Translations under genes and position numbers: made by a program
Source: Heliocidaris erythrogramma
Lineage: Eukaryota > Echinodermata > Echinoidea > Camarodonta > Echinometridae
Assembly: GCA_025617745.1 (NCBI GenBank)
Contig: CM046859.1
Location: 22,878,006-22,942,005 of the forward strand
DNA: 64,000 nucleotides
Reading direction: 5' to 3'
Notes under the pieces: model-generated
Seen by the model: only the letters and a program-made list of their open reading frames with translations
Told to the model about the DNA's origin: nothing
Databases searched by the model: none
Shown: piece after piece, positions 23,249 to 34,984 of the stretch
Position numbering within the stretch: position 1 is the stretch's first letter
Layout: each line of letters opens with the position of its first letter

Positions 23249-23616
23249 AGGGCGTAGAGGTGTTGTGGATCAGTGGATAAGTCCCCGGACTGTGAACCAT
23301 GAGGTCCGGGGTTCGAATCCCACCGCAGCACTAGCGTCCTTTGGCAAGACGTTAATCTACATTTGCCACTCTCCACCCAGGTGTTAAATGGGTACCCGGT
23401 AGGATGCGAAAGTTAATGTCGTTTGTTTAGCAATTTGAGCGTCACTGTACTGCTCTTGCTGGAATACTCCCCAGGGAGCGGATAAAGTGCACACATTGTG
23501 TGCGGGCATGTCAGAATCCGATGACCGGGGTAATAATATCGTAATAGTGCCTTGAGCACCATATATGGTGGATATGAGCGCTATATAAATATCCAATATT
23601 ATTATTATTAAGGGCG
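23249..23616 (+). mobile_element. Full-length tRNA-derived SINE with target duplication
   Basis: Direct repeats AAGGGCG at 23249-23255 and 23610-23616 flank a 354-base body. The head has an A-box (TGGATCAGTGGATAAG) and B-box (GGTTCGAATCC, 23310-23320). After a 200-base middle it ends CCTTGAGCACC...GCGCTATATAAATATCC then ATT repeats. The tail resembles the 3' end of the window's L2/CR1-type LINE read on its own strand (GCGC, AT-rich, ATCCA, then ATT units), consistent with mobilisation by such a LINE. The intact flanking repeats imply a fairly recent insertion. Confidence 0.88.
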
Positions 23617-23780
23617 GGCGGATCCAGGACTATGTAAAGGGGGGGTAAGGGGGGGGCCACAATTTTGAAAAAATTACACAATTAAGAGGGTAATTTTTGT
23701 GCTCACCTGAGATATGCCCAATTGGATTTCAATGGGGGATGGCAAGTTGTGCCCCCCCCCCCCCAAATTTGCCACTGTCG
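23616..23780. mobile_element. GGCGGATCC-type element (copy 4)
   Basis: Begins GGCGGATCCAGGACTATGTA right at the SINE's 3' target repeat. The interior has G7-G8 runs and a C14 run at about 23751-23764. The right end is diverged (AAATTTGCCACTG). Confidence 0.6.
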
Positions 23781-24895
23781 ATAACATCTGGTGAGCAGAC
23801 CAATGGCTGCTGGTACTGCGTACTGAAAGCAAAGGTCTTCAGTGTAATCTTTTACTGAAAGTGAAAAGCAACTTGGCATGAAACATCTTGCTGAGTATGT
23901 TTTCAACTTCTCATTTCAAGTTGTATCTAAAGATACATGTACATTCATGTGTCAGATATTACTTCCATCCATGATTTCTAATGTCAGACTCAAAGAAATC
24001 TGACTAAAAATATTTTTTAGGCCTGAACTATAAAGGACTTTAAAATTCATTAAAGTTCATAATGGTTTTAATTACCCTTCATAATCATTATTATGGACCA
24101 TTGGTTCAACTGCCCATTGGGTAGATCTATACCATTAGTGCTGCTGGCCGATATATTCTCAACAGGAATGGGGCCCTGGTGCACATGGATACCCCCCCCC
24201 ATCCACTCCTATAAAAAAAGTTAGTATAGAGTCTTATGCCAATCTTAATCTTACAGTGTAGCCCCAACTATAAAAAGTAATAGGCAGTGAGAACCAATGA
24301 GACTAAAGACCATAATGAGTGTTATTCTTGTCATAATTTTTTCTTGTAAACAAAACTTTGCATTGAAAAATGAAATGTGAATATGAAATAAAAGCGAACC
24401 TGAACCTGAACCTGAAGTACAATTGGGATGATGAGCATCAGACTAGTAACCCTCCTCGTGATTTACCGTGTTAAGTCTGAAAGGGCTTTATCAGGCCTAC
24501 ATGTACTTGATCCACAGTGAACTGGATCTGCACTCATACACTGAATAGTGCATCTGACCTCACAGCAGTCGTAAACTTTTGAACATCTACAACAGTTGAT
24601 GGAGATATAATTGTATCTATTCCACTCACATGTACATCATTTGGTGGAGAGTGTACCTATCACACATCCATGGAAGTCTCCTTGAATGCAGCTAGCTGCC
24701 CTGCTAACCCCTAGTAACGGAAACATGATTTGGTATAATCAGGTTATAAGTAAAAGTCATTTATAAACACTGCCTAAATCTTTCTCATGTACTTGTCTTT
24801 ATAGAATATAACGGAAAGTCCTCTGGATTTAAATGCAATTCATACATGTAAGTTTGGGAAGTACACTGTACATTGAAAAGTCGACGCAAAATATC
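23781..24895. other. Intron-like DNA with a LINE-like tail
   Basis: No exon seen. At about 24365-24418, AAATAAAAGCGAACCTGAAC followed by further GAACCT units looks like the 3' end and short-repeat tail of a LINE, but nothing upstream is recognisable as coding. Confidence 0.4.
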
Positions 24896-25048
24896 AGAGT
24901 TGGCCAAAGGATGGGGGTGGGGGCATACACGACCTGGAAGAAGGGGGGAGTAGGACTGTGTCACCTGCATCCCCCTTACTGATTGGGGCAGAGGGGGGGG
25001 GGGGTGTAAGGTGGGTGTAAGGTGGATGCAGGTGCCCCCCCCCCTTTG
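24896..25048. repeat. G/C-rich tract block
   Basis: Several G runs, a G12 near 24991-25002, a GTAAGGTGG repeat and a terminal C10. Probably another poly-G/C small element, ends not resolved. Confidence 0.45.
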
Positions 25049-26695
25049 TTTCACTGCTGCTATTGTATATTGTTATTGATTCATGTTATATGGCAATCAG
25101 TCAATTATGATCACCAACAACTTTTAGTTATTTTCTTTTTTCACAACAGATTGTAATTTAAAAATTGATACTATTTACATACATGTATCTCTTTTTTGGT
25201 AGTTATTTTTCTTTATTTTTTTATAATTTTCACAATTATGATAGAAAACAAAATATTGGCATGTCATTATTCTTCAAAAAGCTGGAATGCAAATTACATA
25301 CATTGTAGATGAACTATCGTGCTTTTAAAAACCTTGTACCCACAGAGCAATTACATGACCTTGTATTGATTATGGCCCTGGGTTTATTGAAAGGGACAAA
25401 AGCACATCCTGATTGCTACCTGCTGTATTAGCACTGAACTCTGAACTACTTTTATTCAGAATGAACAGAGCCATTACCTCGTATTATAAAGCACTCTGGT
25501 TTTTATTTATTAATAAAAAATTGTGTGTAAACACTTTAAACTGTTATTCAAACATTCTTCGCACTATTAATGTAGATTGTACATAATCAAATTACATTAC
25601 ATTAATCTTATAAATCGATTTATATCACTTAAATGAAAAATACTGATTTGATATGATTAATAATTATGTGTTTGCCAAGTGTACAAGATATTTTTCTGAT
25701 ATATTGCAACTCTGTTTTACTTGTTTACTTGAAAGGAAGTATCTTACATGCTTGAGTTCTGCATATCTTTACTTAAAAGATGATTTATAATATCCAGGGT
25801 TTCTGTATACTACAGAAATATCATTATATTTTGACCATTTGTCTTACAATGATTCAAAGATTCTCATTTTTTCGAATTAATTCAATCTGGTACATGTGAT
25901 ATTCACAACAACGTACCGTAAAGACTGTAAGCTATTCAAAACATGCAGAAATAAAACAAATCGACTACAGGGAAAAACAACAACTGTGAGTTTCCTAAAA
26001 CCTTTTCAAGAAACCTCGAAGGCCCATTTGTTTTGCTGGAGAACATAAATTCTAATGATTTTTGTTGTTGTTGTTGGTTCAACTGATGTTTTGAAATGGA
26101 TTTATGTTGTTTTAGTGAACCACTTTCTGAATCGTGTTTGAAATCATGCAGAGTTCATCTTAACCCGATGACTACGGGAACCGAGTGGCTCCTGTATTAA
26201 TCCTATGGGAATTAGATAATTCAGTAGCATCCGGTTAACAGTTAGGTGAAGGTGCTGTACTAAATATTGTGTAGAGTTGATTGGATTGAATTGGATTCAG
26301 ATACAATGTATGTATACTGTAGCTACAGTAAAAAATCTGGACCATTTCCTTGGTATTTACATGTATGTAGTTTCCCTGAATAGTCTCATCCTGTTGCAAT
26401 CTCAAGAAAAAAGGACATTGTCCTATGGACCATGATACCTAATACGTTGTAAGCGGAACAAATAGAAAGCCTCTTATTGATTTGGGATCTTCCTGGCTTT
26501 TATTGAAGTGAGGCTGAAATGGAAATGAAAGGATTTTAGCTTACTTTTTCACAAGCTTTGAGTAGAGATCTCTCACGCTTGGAGTGAGGAAATTTATTTT
26601 CATATAGAGGGTGTGCGTACAATGTGTGTAGCAGTGAATTAACCCGTTGACTGCTGAATGATCTCATTCCCATAGGCTTAATACAGGGATAACCT
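25049..26695. other. Intron-like AT-rich DNA
   Basis: No exon or repeat recognised. Confidence 0.55.
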
Positions 26696-26834
26696 GGGGA
26701 GCGTTTCATCAAGTATCTTGTCGGTGCTTTTTACCGACAAATTTGCTCTCAGCCAATCAGATGCAAGGATTTCAGTAGCTTATAACGAGGTATTGTAAAT
26801 TGTCAGTGAAAGCAAGTTTCATGAAACGGGACCC
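26696..26834 (+). mobile_element. Small inverted-repeat element, family D (copy 3)
   Basis: Starts GGGGAGCGTTTCATCAAG, ends TTTCATGAAACGGGACCC. Core CAGCCAATCAGATGCAAGG. Confidence 0.82.
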
Positions 26835-27804
26835 AGATTCCTGTAGCCATAGGGTTAAATACACTCGGTCAGAGATCTGTTTAGCTCTGAACCCCCTCCC
26901 CATAAATTTTTTTAAAAACTGGACAAAATTTGAGGTAAAATATTAGAATTCTTGTTTAAGAAATATTGATTATCTGTAGCAAATAAATAAAAATCTTATG
27001 TGAACATAGTATACTTCAATACCTTGGGATCAAGAAGGAATATTAACTGAACAATAAGTTTTAATTTTTCTTTCATTTCTATGATAGCTACATGTACATG
27101 TAAATTGTTTACTATAACGTGATGTGCTCAAAGCTGGAACAGTGCAACTCATATGATTTGAGACTGGTTTAACGGCTCTCAACAGATGGTATATATGATT
27201 TTTAAACTCAAAATTCCTAGTTCTATATTATGTTGTAGCCCCAAACAACTGTTTGGCAATACTTCTTTGTGAACGTGATCTTGTTATCCTCAGACTATTG
27301 ATAATATAGACCAATCATTTCTTAATCTGCCCACTGAGCTTTGTGGGGGTGGGCACTGTAATTGCTTGACTTCACCCTGCCTTGTTTTCCAGGGTCTGAT
27401 ATTACGCTTTCATTTGCAGTGCTAGCCCACCTTTGAAAAAGGGAGTGTGGACAGGAGGGGGCTAGGGCTACTAGCCCCCTCCCCGTGTATAGCCATACAA
27501 TTGAATTAAAACCTTGGCAAACACCATCAGTTATGGTAATGGTTTCATTTTTGTACTTTGACTATTATTCCTTACAATGATATCTTTCACTTCAGAGTTC
27601 AGAAGTACATCGTAATTTCATGAAGTAATTGTTTTTTTATTGCCGACGCGTACATGTTCATGAACCTCTAATATCCTGTTCTATTCTTTTAATGGACAAT
27701 AGCTTTGAAGTAATTTGAGACTTCACATGTTTCTTTAAAGTACATTGGCAATGTGTGCCTGCTGGTGTTGCAGTGGGTAGTATAAGTGAATGTAGAATGC
27801 AGAG
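26835..27804. other. Intron-like DNA
   Basis: No exon seen. A GC-rich hairpin (GGAGGGGGCTAGGGC against AGCCCCCTCC) lies at about 27455-27483. Confidence 0.5.
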
Positions 27805-27891
27805 TATATCGTGTGTTGAGAGCCAGAAGGGCGTTAACTCTGTGTTAAAACATACGAGTTAACGCCCTTCTGGCTCTCATCACACGATATT
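27805..27891. mobile_element. Hairpin element, family E (copy 2)
   Basis: TATATCGTGTG then GAGAGCCAGAAGGGCGTTAA pairs with TTAACGCCCTTCTGGCTCTC then CACACGATAT, around a loop of about 20 bases. The most symmetrical copy. Confidence 0.85.
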
Positions 27892-28320
27892 CTTTATGCA
27901 GCAAAAGAACATTGCATAATGACCTCTCTGAAGGATTTTCCACCTGATGAATTATGAAGTGGTCTGTTAAAAAAGTTGCTGTGATTGTTCAGCTTCCTAT
28001 CTTCTACAAATATACCTAAAGAAATCAAACATAAGTACTGAAGGGGGAAATGTTTCATGACTGCATTCCTGTTTCCTCATTCATATTACATACATGTAGC
28101 CACGGTATGTTTAATAGACTGTACTTCCCGACTCGAGAAACGTTTTAGACATTTATGTATACATACAAACCACTCACACTGTACAGTAGGTTTCATTTAA
28201 TTGGTGGAAAATCATTATTGCTAAATTATCTTACATGTAAGTTGCACAAAGCTTGGAGCACACAAAGTGCATACTGTACATGTATGTAGCATTGCATGTA
28301 CATAGACAATAGTACTAAAG
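27892..28320. other. Intron-like DNA
   Basis: Nothing recognised beyond TACATGTA palindromes. Confidence 0.5.
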
Positions 28321-28547
28321 TACACTGTAAAAAAATTGTTGTAGGAATTTACAGTAAATTACTGGCAACCCGCTGCACAGTAAATTACTGTATTTTTCAC
28401 GGTATTGTACTGTTTATTCTACAGTTAAACTGTAAAAAGCAGTATATAACTGTAAAAAAAAAAGTTATTTAACCGTAAATGATTTTACTGTGCAGCCGGG
28501 TTGCCAGTAATTTACTGTACTTCCTACAGTATTTTTGTTACAGTGTA
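28321..28547. mobile_element. TACACTGTAA inverted-repeat element
   Basis: Begins TACACTGTAA and ends TTACAGTGTA. Long inverted arms containing TTTACAGTAAATTACTGG and GCCAGTAATTTACTGTAC. Non-coding MITE of 227 bases with further internal ACAGTAAA/TTTACTGT repeats. Confidence 0.85.
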
Positions 28548-29230
28548 GGTTTATGGTGTTGGTACATATTCAATAAATACTTGTGCGTCAATTGTTATCT
28601 TTGTTCGGTTGAATAGAGAAGAGGATTTACACAGTAGGATCCTTTATTTCCTCACTTTTGTATACAATGGAGCCCTCCCCCCAAAGAATGTAATTGACAC
28701 AGATATTTTAGACACTGCTTGTATTGTTGAGTGTAAGAAATTCCAATTGTTGTTTCTTTTTGTATACATGTACATGTACTCTGCAAATCTCTACATCTGT
28801 GTGCACTTAACAGTCGCATAATAATTTTACTGGTGTATTAAAACAAAAACACAAATAAATCAATGTTATGCTTACATGTATCATGTGCTAGTCCGTGTGC
28901 ATGAAATTTATACGTGTGCATGAAATTTATACGTGGTACCAGCACTTGTATTCATAAACTTTTAGATATCTACATGATTTACTGGTACATGTACACTAAT
29001 ATGGTCTCGTCGTAAACTAGCCTAACAATATTTTATTGTAGCTGAAATGGCATGTTCATCGTTGCATAATCCTTTGAAATTGAACTATTATTTTCCATCT
29101 ATTGTCGAGGATAATTTTTTTTGCAAAAATTTTCTATTAGTGTTTTTTGTTAGGTACACATGTAAATGTACATGTATGTGTATGAAACAGTCTAAAAAAT
29201 TACTAGGTATACTAGCTCAGAAAAAATGAC
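28548..29230. other. Intron-like DNA
   Basis: A two-copy 19-base repeat (GTGTGCATGAAATTTATAC) at about 28896-28934. No exon recognised. Confidence 0.5.
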
Positions 29231-29325
29231 TATATCATCTGTTTGGAGCAAGATAGGCGCTAACTCAGTACAAAATGATATGAGTTAACGCAATAACGCC
29301 CTTCTGGCTCCAAACAGACGATATA
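29231..29325. mobile_element. Hairpin element, family E (copy 3)
   Basis: TATATCATCTGTTTGGAGC at the left pairs with GCTCCAAACAGACGATATA at the right. The left arm is diverged (AAGATAGGCGCTAAC). Confidence 0.8.
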
Positions 29326-29426
29326 AAGTATAATGAGCATACAACAAATAGGGAAGGCAAATTTAATTTTTCAGCATGAATATACAAGTAAACTGGAGGA
29401 TGTGGAAGGGATCATCTTCTCTTCTC

Positions 29427-30570
29427 GTTGCCTTTCCTCCCTTCCTTTCCCTCTTTTCCCTTCCTTTCTCTTCCTTTCCCTTCCTTTCTCTTCCTTTCTC
29501 TTCCTTTCCCTTCCTTTCCCTTCCTTTCCCTTCCTTTCCCTTCCTTTCTCTTCCTTTCCCTTCCTTTCTCTTCCTTTCCCTTCCTTTCTCTCCTTTTCTC
29601 TCCCTTTCTCTCCTTTTCTCTCCCTTTCTCTCCCTTTCTCTCCTTTTCTCTCCCTTTCTCTCCCTTTCTCTTCCTTTCTCTTCCTTTCCCTTCCTTTCTC
29701 TTCCTTTCTCTCCCTTTCTCTCCCTTTCTCTCCTTTTCTCTCCCTTTCTCACCCTTTCTCTTCCTTTCTCTTCCTTTCCCTTCCTTTCTCTTCCTTTCCC
29801 TTCCTTTCTCTTCCTTTCCCTTCCTTTCCCTTCCTTTCTCTTCCTTTCCCTTCCTTTCTCTTCCTTTCCCTTCCTTTCTCTTCCTTTCCCTTCCTTTCTC
29901 TTCCTTTCCCTTCCTTTCCCTTACTTTCTCTTCCTTTCCCTTCCTTTCTCTTCCTTTCCCTTCCTTTCCCTTCCTTTCTCTTCCTTTCCCTTCCTTTCTC
30001 TTCCTTTCTCTTCCTTTCCCTTCCTTTCCCTTCCTTTCTCTTCCTTTCCCTTCCTTTCTCTTCCTTTCCCTTCCTTTCTCTTCCTTTCCCTTCCTTTCCC
30101 TTCCTTTCTCTTCCTTTCCCTTCCTTTCTCTTCCTTTCCCTTCCTTTCTCTTCCTTTCCCTTCCTTTCTCTTCCTTTCCCTTCCTTTCCCTTACTTTCTC
30201 TTCCTTTCCCTTCCTTTCTCTCCTTTTCTCTCCCTTTCTCTCCTTTTCTCTCCCTTTCTCTCCCTTTCTCTCCTTTTCTCTCCCTTTCTCTCCCTTTCTC
30301 TCCCTTTCTCTCCTTTTCTCTCCCTTTCTCTCCCTTTCTCTCCCTTTCTCTTCCTTTCTCTTCCTTTCCCTTCCTTTCTCTTCCTTTCTCTTCCTTTCTC
30401 TCCCTTTCTCTTCCTTTCCCTTCCTTTCTCTTCCTTTCCCTTCCTTTCCCTTCCTTTCCCTTCCTTTCTCTTCCTTTCCCTTCCTTTCTCTTCCTTTCCC
30501 TTCCTTTCTCTTCCTTTCCCTTCCTTTCCCTTACTTTCTCTTCCTTTCCCTTCCTTTCCCTCTTTCCCCC
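29427..30570. repeat. 1.1-kb pyrimidine array, exact 10-base unit
   Basis: About 114 units drawn from four variants: TTCCTTTCCC, TTCCTTTCTC, TCCTTTTCTC and TCCCTTTCTC. From 29461 to 30540 the register never shifts, so there is no net insertion or deletion. The + strand is pure C/T except four A (29751 and the three TTACTTTCTC units at 29921, 30191 and 30531). Because 10 is not a multiple of 3 and the unit has no stop in any frame, all forward frames and one reverse frame stay open for over 300 codons. Those frames are artefacts. Confidence 0.97.
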
Positions 30571-30787
30571 TCCTTTTCCCCTATTTGTCATTTGATATTG
30601 GGGGAGGGGGTGCCCCCTGTCCCCCCCCACATAGCTATGCAAATGTATAGGTAACAAACATGCTACAACAAACATCTATGTGGTGATGCCAAACGCAATA
30701 TAAATGGCTGATTGCCAAATTATTTGTGTAAAATATGTTGTTGTGCGAGAAATGTAAATAACTTCCTTCCATGAGTATTTACAAACA

Positions 30788-31698
30788 TTAAAGGAGAATT
30801 AACCTTGAAAAATACAGATGAAAGTGTTCAAAGGTGTTATTTATTCCTACTTGTTAGACTATATGGCTTCGCGTCAAAATTTACGAGATCGATACGAATC
30901 AAGATTTTCTGAGCAAAATTTATCATCTGCTCGCAACATGTATCGTCTGCTAGCAGTACATGGGCGCCGCCATTTTTTTTATGTGTACATGAAGATTTTC
31001 TTAATCCAAATGCCCAATTGCCTCTTTCAAAATTAAAAACCTGTTTGAGATTAACAATATAGAATAGATATGTCAATTTATTTTTAAACTGAAGATTTCC
31101 TTATATATTTCTGTTGAAAATCGATATTCGCTTAATAGAAATCTATTTTCTCGATACTGTGACGCATGGGACGGAGCAAATTAATTCAAATTTATGGATG
31201 CTTCTTCCCCGAGCATCTATAGCGGCAAACTATGCATTCACCTGCTTTCGGATAATGGACTTGAAAAGTCAGAATGCATGCTGCATATATTACGTTCTGC
31301 TCTGTTCGGCAAACCTAAGAAAATAGATTTTTGTTAAGCAAAACCAGACAATGAAAAAATATCATTATAAAGATTTAATTTTTATAATACATGTAAACAC
31401 CCACTTTATATTTGTTGTCACATATGGGATTTTAGGTAATGAAGAAAAGCAATTTAGGTTTTGGATTCAAAATATCTTCTTGACTGGAACATTTCTCAAT
31501 GGTTCATGTACAACTCCAAATCAGCAAGAAAATGGCAGCCCCCATGGAAATGAGTAGGAGACGATACCGGGTGTTGAAATATCTTTATTTATACCCTTTT
31601 CTGATATCTTATTAGAAAATGATTTAGGCCAACAAGTAGGAATATATTACACCTTCCAATATAAGTAAATTTGTAATTAGGGGTTGATTCTCCTTTAA
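30788..31698. mobile_element. TTAA-flanked inverted-repeat element C
   Basis: Starts TTAAAGGAGAATTAACC and ends GGTTGATTCTCCTTTAA. Arms include TTATTCCTACTTGTTAGACT at 30840 against CAACAAGTAGGAATATATTA at 31632, and GTATCGTCTGCT on the left against AGGAGACGATAC on the right. 911 bases with no coding capacity seen. The frames inside are arm sequence. Confidence 0.8.
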
Positions 31699-34600
31699 TA
31701 TTCCAATCATTCCTCTTGGCCAGTCTTGCAGAGTACACATGATCTCTATCCTGTATACTATGTACCATGGCATGCTCCCAGCAGTTTCAAAATTATGTAC
31801 ATCATAATATAATTCATGTATTTTTAACCACGTGTATGTTTCCAAGTTCCACATGTCACAGGTAGTGTTACTGTTTTGCATGGGGCATCAACTGTTAAAT
31901 ATATTGCATATGTAAATCAGGAAATCCCTTCCCTGCATTTAATTGCTACCTGAGATAAAATGTACAGTTGTATGTGTTGTAATCAAGGAAATTAGATGTA
32001 CACCTGTAATCCTGAATTCCTGAAACACAGGTAAAAATACATTACATACATGTAGAAGGATGTTAGATAACACAGAGACAACTCCATGCCTATGGTGAGT
32101 CAATGCTCCAAGTACATAACTATGATTGCTGCCCTCTTGTGTTAGCAACCAGAATTATCTCAATGTCACTAACTCAAAATGAAGCTCTTTTGTAGAAATG
32201 CTCCCAAAAATATTGTTCCATAAATGTTTTAGAACATTGAACAAGGAATGTGTGGTCTGTCTTTCTTTGTAAATGAAGAATTTTTTATTTAAAGAAATTA
32301 CCTGGTTCAAATCCAAACTCTCCTTGAAAAAAGGGACTTCTGCAAATTTACATGTGGGTTACTACATATTTTCTTGAGGTTATGCTATGTACATTGTTTG
32401 ATAAAAATATCAAAATCAAATTATTCATGTACTTGTGCATTAGGATATTAAAGTTTTTCTTTCCCTAGGGCAAGAAGTCTTCTCTGATCTTAAACCATTT
32501 CACTTTTTTTGTGAAAAGGAATACACTAAAGAATGAAATGGTACCTCAATTGAGAAACACAAAATTGTGTTTGCCAACTCTCTTTTGCCCAACCTGGGAA
32601 GTAATTTTTACTTTCCCCTTTGGGATGGGGGAGGGGGTATTGTGCTTCATTTCCATTGTCACATTCTGGTTTTCCTGAGCAAGTGGGCAAGTGGATTAGT
32701 AGCTACTTTATGGATTCAGTATAGACTTCCAGAGGAAGAAGACAAGCTCTTTAAATCATATTATATTTATCCACAATCAGAAACCAGATTGGATTTTTCC
32801 ATGTACAACATAGAAAATACAAGTCTATTATTGTTTGGAGCATTGTATAATGACCCGGGGAAGATAACAATAGCCAGAGATAAGCACTCTTACCAAACAT
32901 GCTTAAGTATATTTGTAGTTAAGATTTTGAGAAACTAAAGACCATTCATTGTCTTTTCTGTACATGTACATATCTACATGTAGTAGTCAATACAACCAAA
33001 TGGCTTTTTGAAGTGGGGACCAAAGTAGGCCTATATACATGTTCTGTACTACTACTATACATATATTGTTCTGATTTTAGTAAGTTGTACATTTACTAAA
33101 AGTTGTTCCTCCTGTATAGTGTAGGCCTACAGGTCAGAGTTTCATTGAGTACAATTGGTGTACAGGAAATGTCCATGATTAAACAAACCCTTCAGAAAGT
33201 TATTTCAATCCTTGTGATGCTGTACATTGTGATGTGTGTGGAGTTTCATATGGACACAGATAAACTTAAAATGGACAAGGGAAAGAGAGAAAGAGGGATC
33301 AACTGATCGAGGATACAACTTGTGAAAGAAAATATTGGATCTTACAATAACTTTGTCCCCGAAAATAAGCTGTGAAGAGAATTGATTGACGCCTTGACTG
33401 ACATCCATTGGTAATAATTAATTAGTGTATAGAGTGAGGAACTTGATTTTGTGACCTGCAAGTTTTATAACCAAGAAATTTTAGTTGATATACCACCATC
33501 AGGAATTCATTTTCAACTCTCCTAATTTCATTCACCATTGATGAGACAGTATGACTTCTCCTACATGTAGGATCGTATGGAAGTAAGTTATTTTCTATTA
33601 ACAAATTGAATATTAAATCTGAGATAACTCTGGGGAATATATACATGTATGTAGTAGCAAAATCAAATTGTATCCATTGTTCATATTCAGATTTTGACCC
33701 AGTATTTTTGTTGTTTTATTTTTTGTTATTTATTATTGATATTTTTAATTTATTCATTTCATTTTTTATTTATTTTAATTTTTATTTATTTATTTATTTA
33801 TTTTTTTTTTTTGGGGGGGGGGGTAGGATGGGAAGCCAATGTGACCTTTTCTGAAAAAGATGATTCAAATTGCACATGGATGAGTATGCAAGAAAACAAT
33901 GATGTAGGCCCAGTGACAGTATTTTGTTTTGTTAGAAGTATTGTCTTTTGGACCATTCTTTATAAAGTGATATAAACACTCACACACTTGACCATCTAAT
34001 TGGACCTCAGTGTCAGAAAAACATGTTATTGAATTTGTTATATCACTGGTTTCTTACATGGAAAAAGATTCTCCTTTCTTTGACAAGAAAAAATAGTTTC
34101 CCAACCATAATGTTTTTACGGAGACGTTATAAAATGCCTTTTTTGAGTGGTCACACACATCAGACATAATTTTGATCTCTGAAAGAAAATGATGTACTCT
34201 CATTTAAAAAGTAAAATATTTATCCTCTGTTGGTGTTAAGGTGGTTATTTAAAAGTCCAAAATGAGAAACAATTGCTACAAGATAGATACTGAAAAATTA
34301 GGTTTAAATCAACTATTTTTCAGGATTTTGGTGACTGAGAATTGCCTTTTTATGCATAATTGATTATTAAACATTCATAAAAACTGAAATATTTTTGGCT
34401 TGGAGAGGCAAAATAAATCTAATATTTTGTTTTATATTTCACAATTTTGATTTTTCTTCAGTCATAAAGAGAGAAACTAAGCCTAAGAGAAACCCATCAT
34501 TTCTGTTTCAAGAAATTAAATCTGAAAGCCTCTGTAAAGAAATGTTTCTACAAAGTACTTTCTTCCTTTCTCCTTGTGATATTTTCTATTGCTTTCTCTT

Positions 34601-34906
34601 TTACCTGACTACAAAAGGTCAAAAATGTTTGAAAATGCATGATATCAGTCAAACACTTGTTTACTATTCAGACAAATGCTTCTTTTTTTTCTCAAAAAGA
34701 AGAAAAGTGCAGAAGCTCTCAACGTTGAAAGTTGATGGTAAACAATCCACTTTCCAGCCAACTGACATCTGTCATACAGTGAAGTGCTTGCTTGAGAAAA
34801 GTGCATACGCCATGGTCAGTATTGCATTTTACAAAGTCTTTAACAAAAAGAAATATTCTGCACAACTTGATAACGCTTTGCCATGAGGTACATGAAAAGG
34901 TAGTCT
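31699..34906. other. Intron-like DNA
   Basis: No exon recognised. Holds an AT/T-rich tract 33720-33812 ending in G11 (33813-33823). A 163-codon open frame at 34395-34886 is AT-rich, lacks a family signature and lacks convincing splice sites, so it is not called as a gene. Confidence 0.5.
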
Positions 34907-34984
34907 ATATTATCGTCTGTTTGGAGCCAGAAGGGCGTTAACCTGCATCTTTTCTACAGAGTTAAGTTCCAAACAGAGGTTATA
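34907..34984. mobile_element. Hairpin element, family E (copy 4, truncated right arm)
   Basis: ATTATCGTCTGTTTGGAGCC then AGAAGGGCGTTAAC, with the right arm reduced to GAGTTAAGTTCCAAACAGAG. Confidence 0.7.

Noticed and set aside
23256-23330. A tRNA gene on the + strand
   Set aside because: It is the head of a 354-base SINE with its own target duplication.
29333-30675. Open frames of 308-424 codons on both strands
   Set aside because: Produced by the stop-free 10-base pyrimidine repeat; the peptide simply repeats every ten residues (SLPFPSFLFL-like).
34395-34886. 163-codon open frame
   Set aside because: Longest non-repeat frame, but AT-rich, Phe/Lys-heavy, with no splice context and no family motif.
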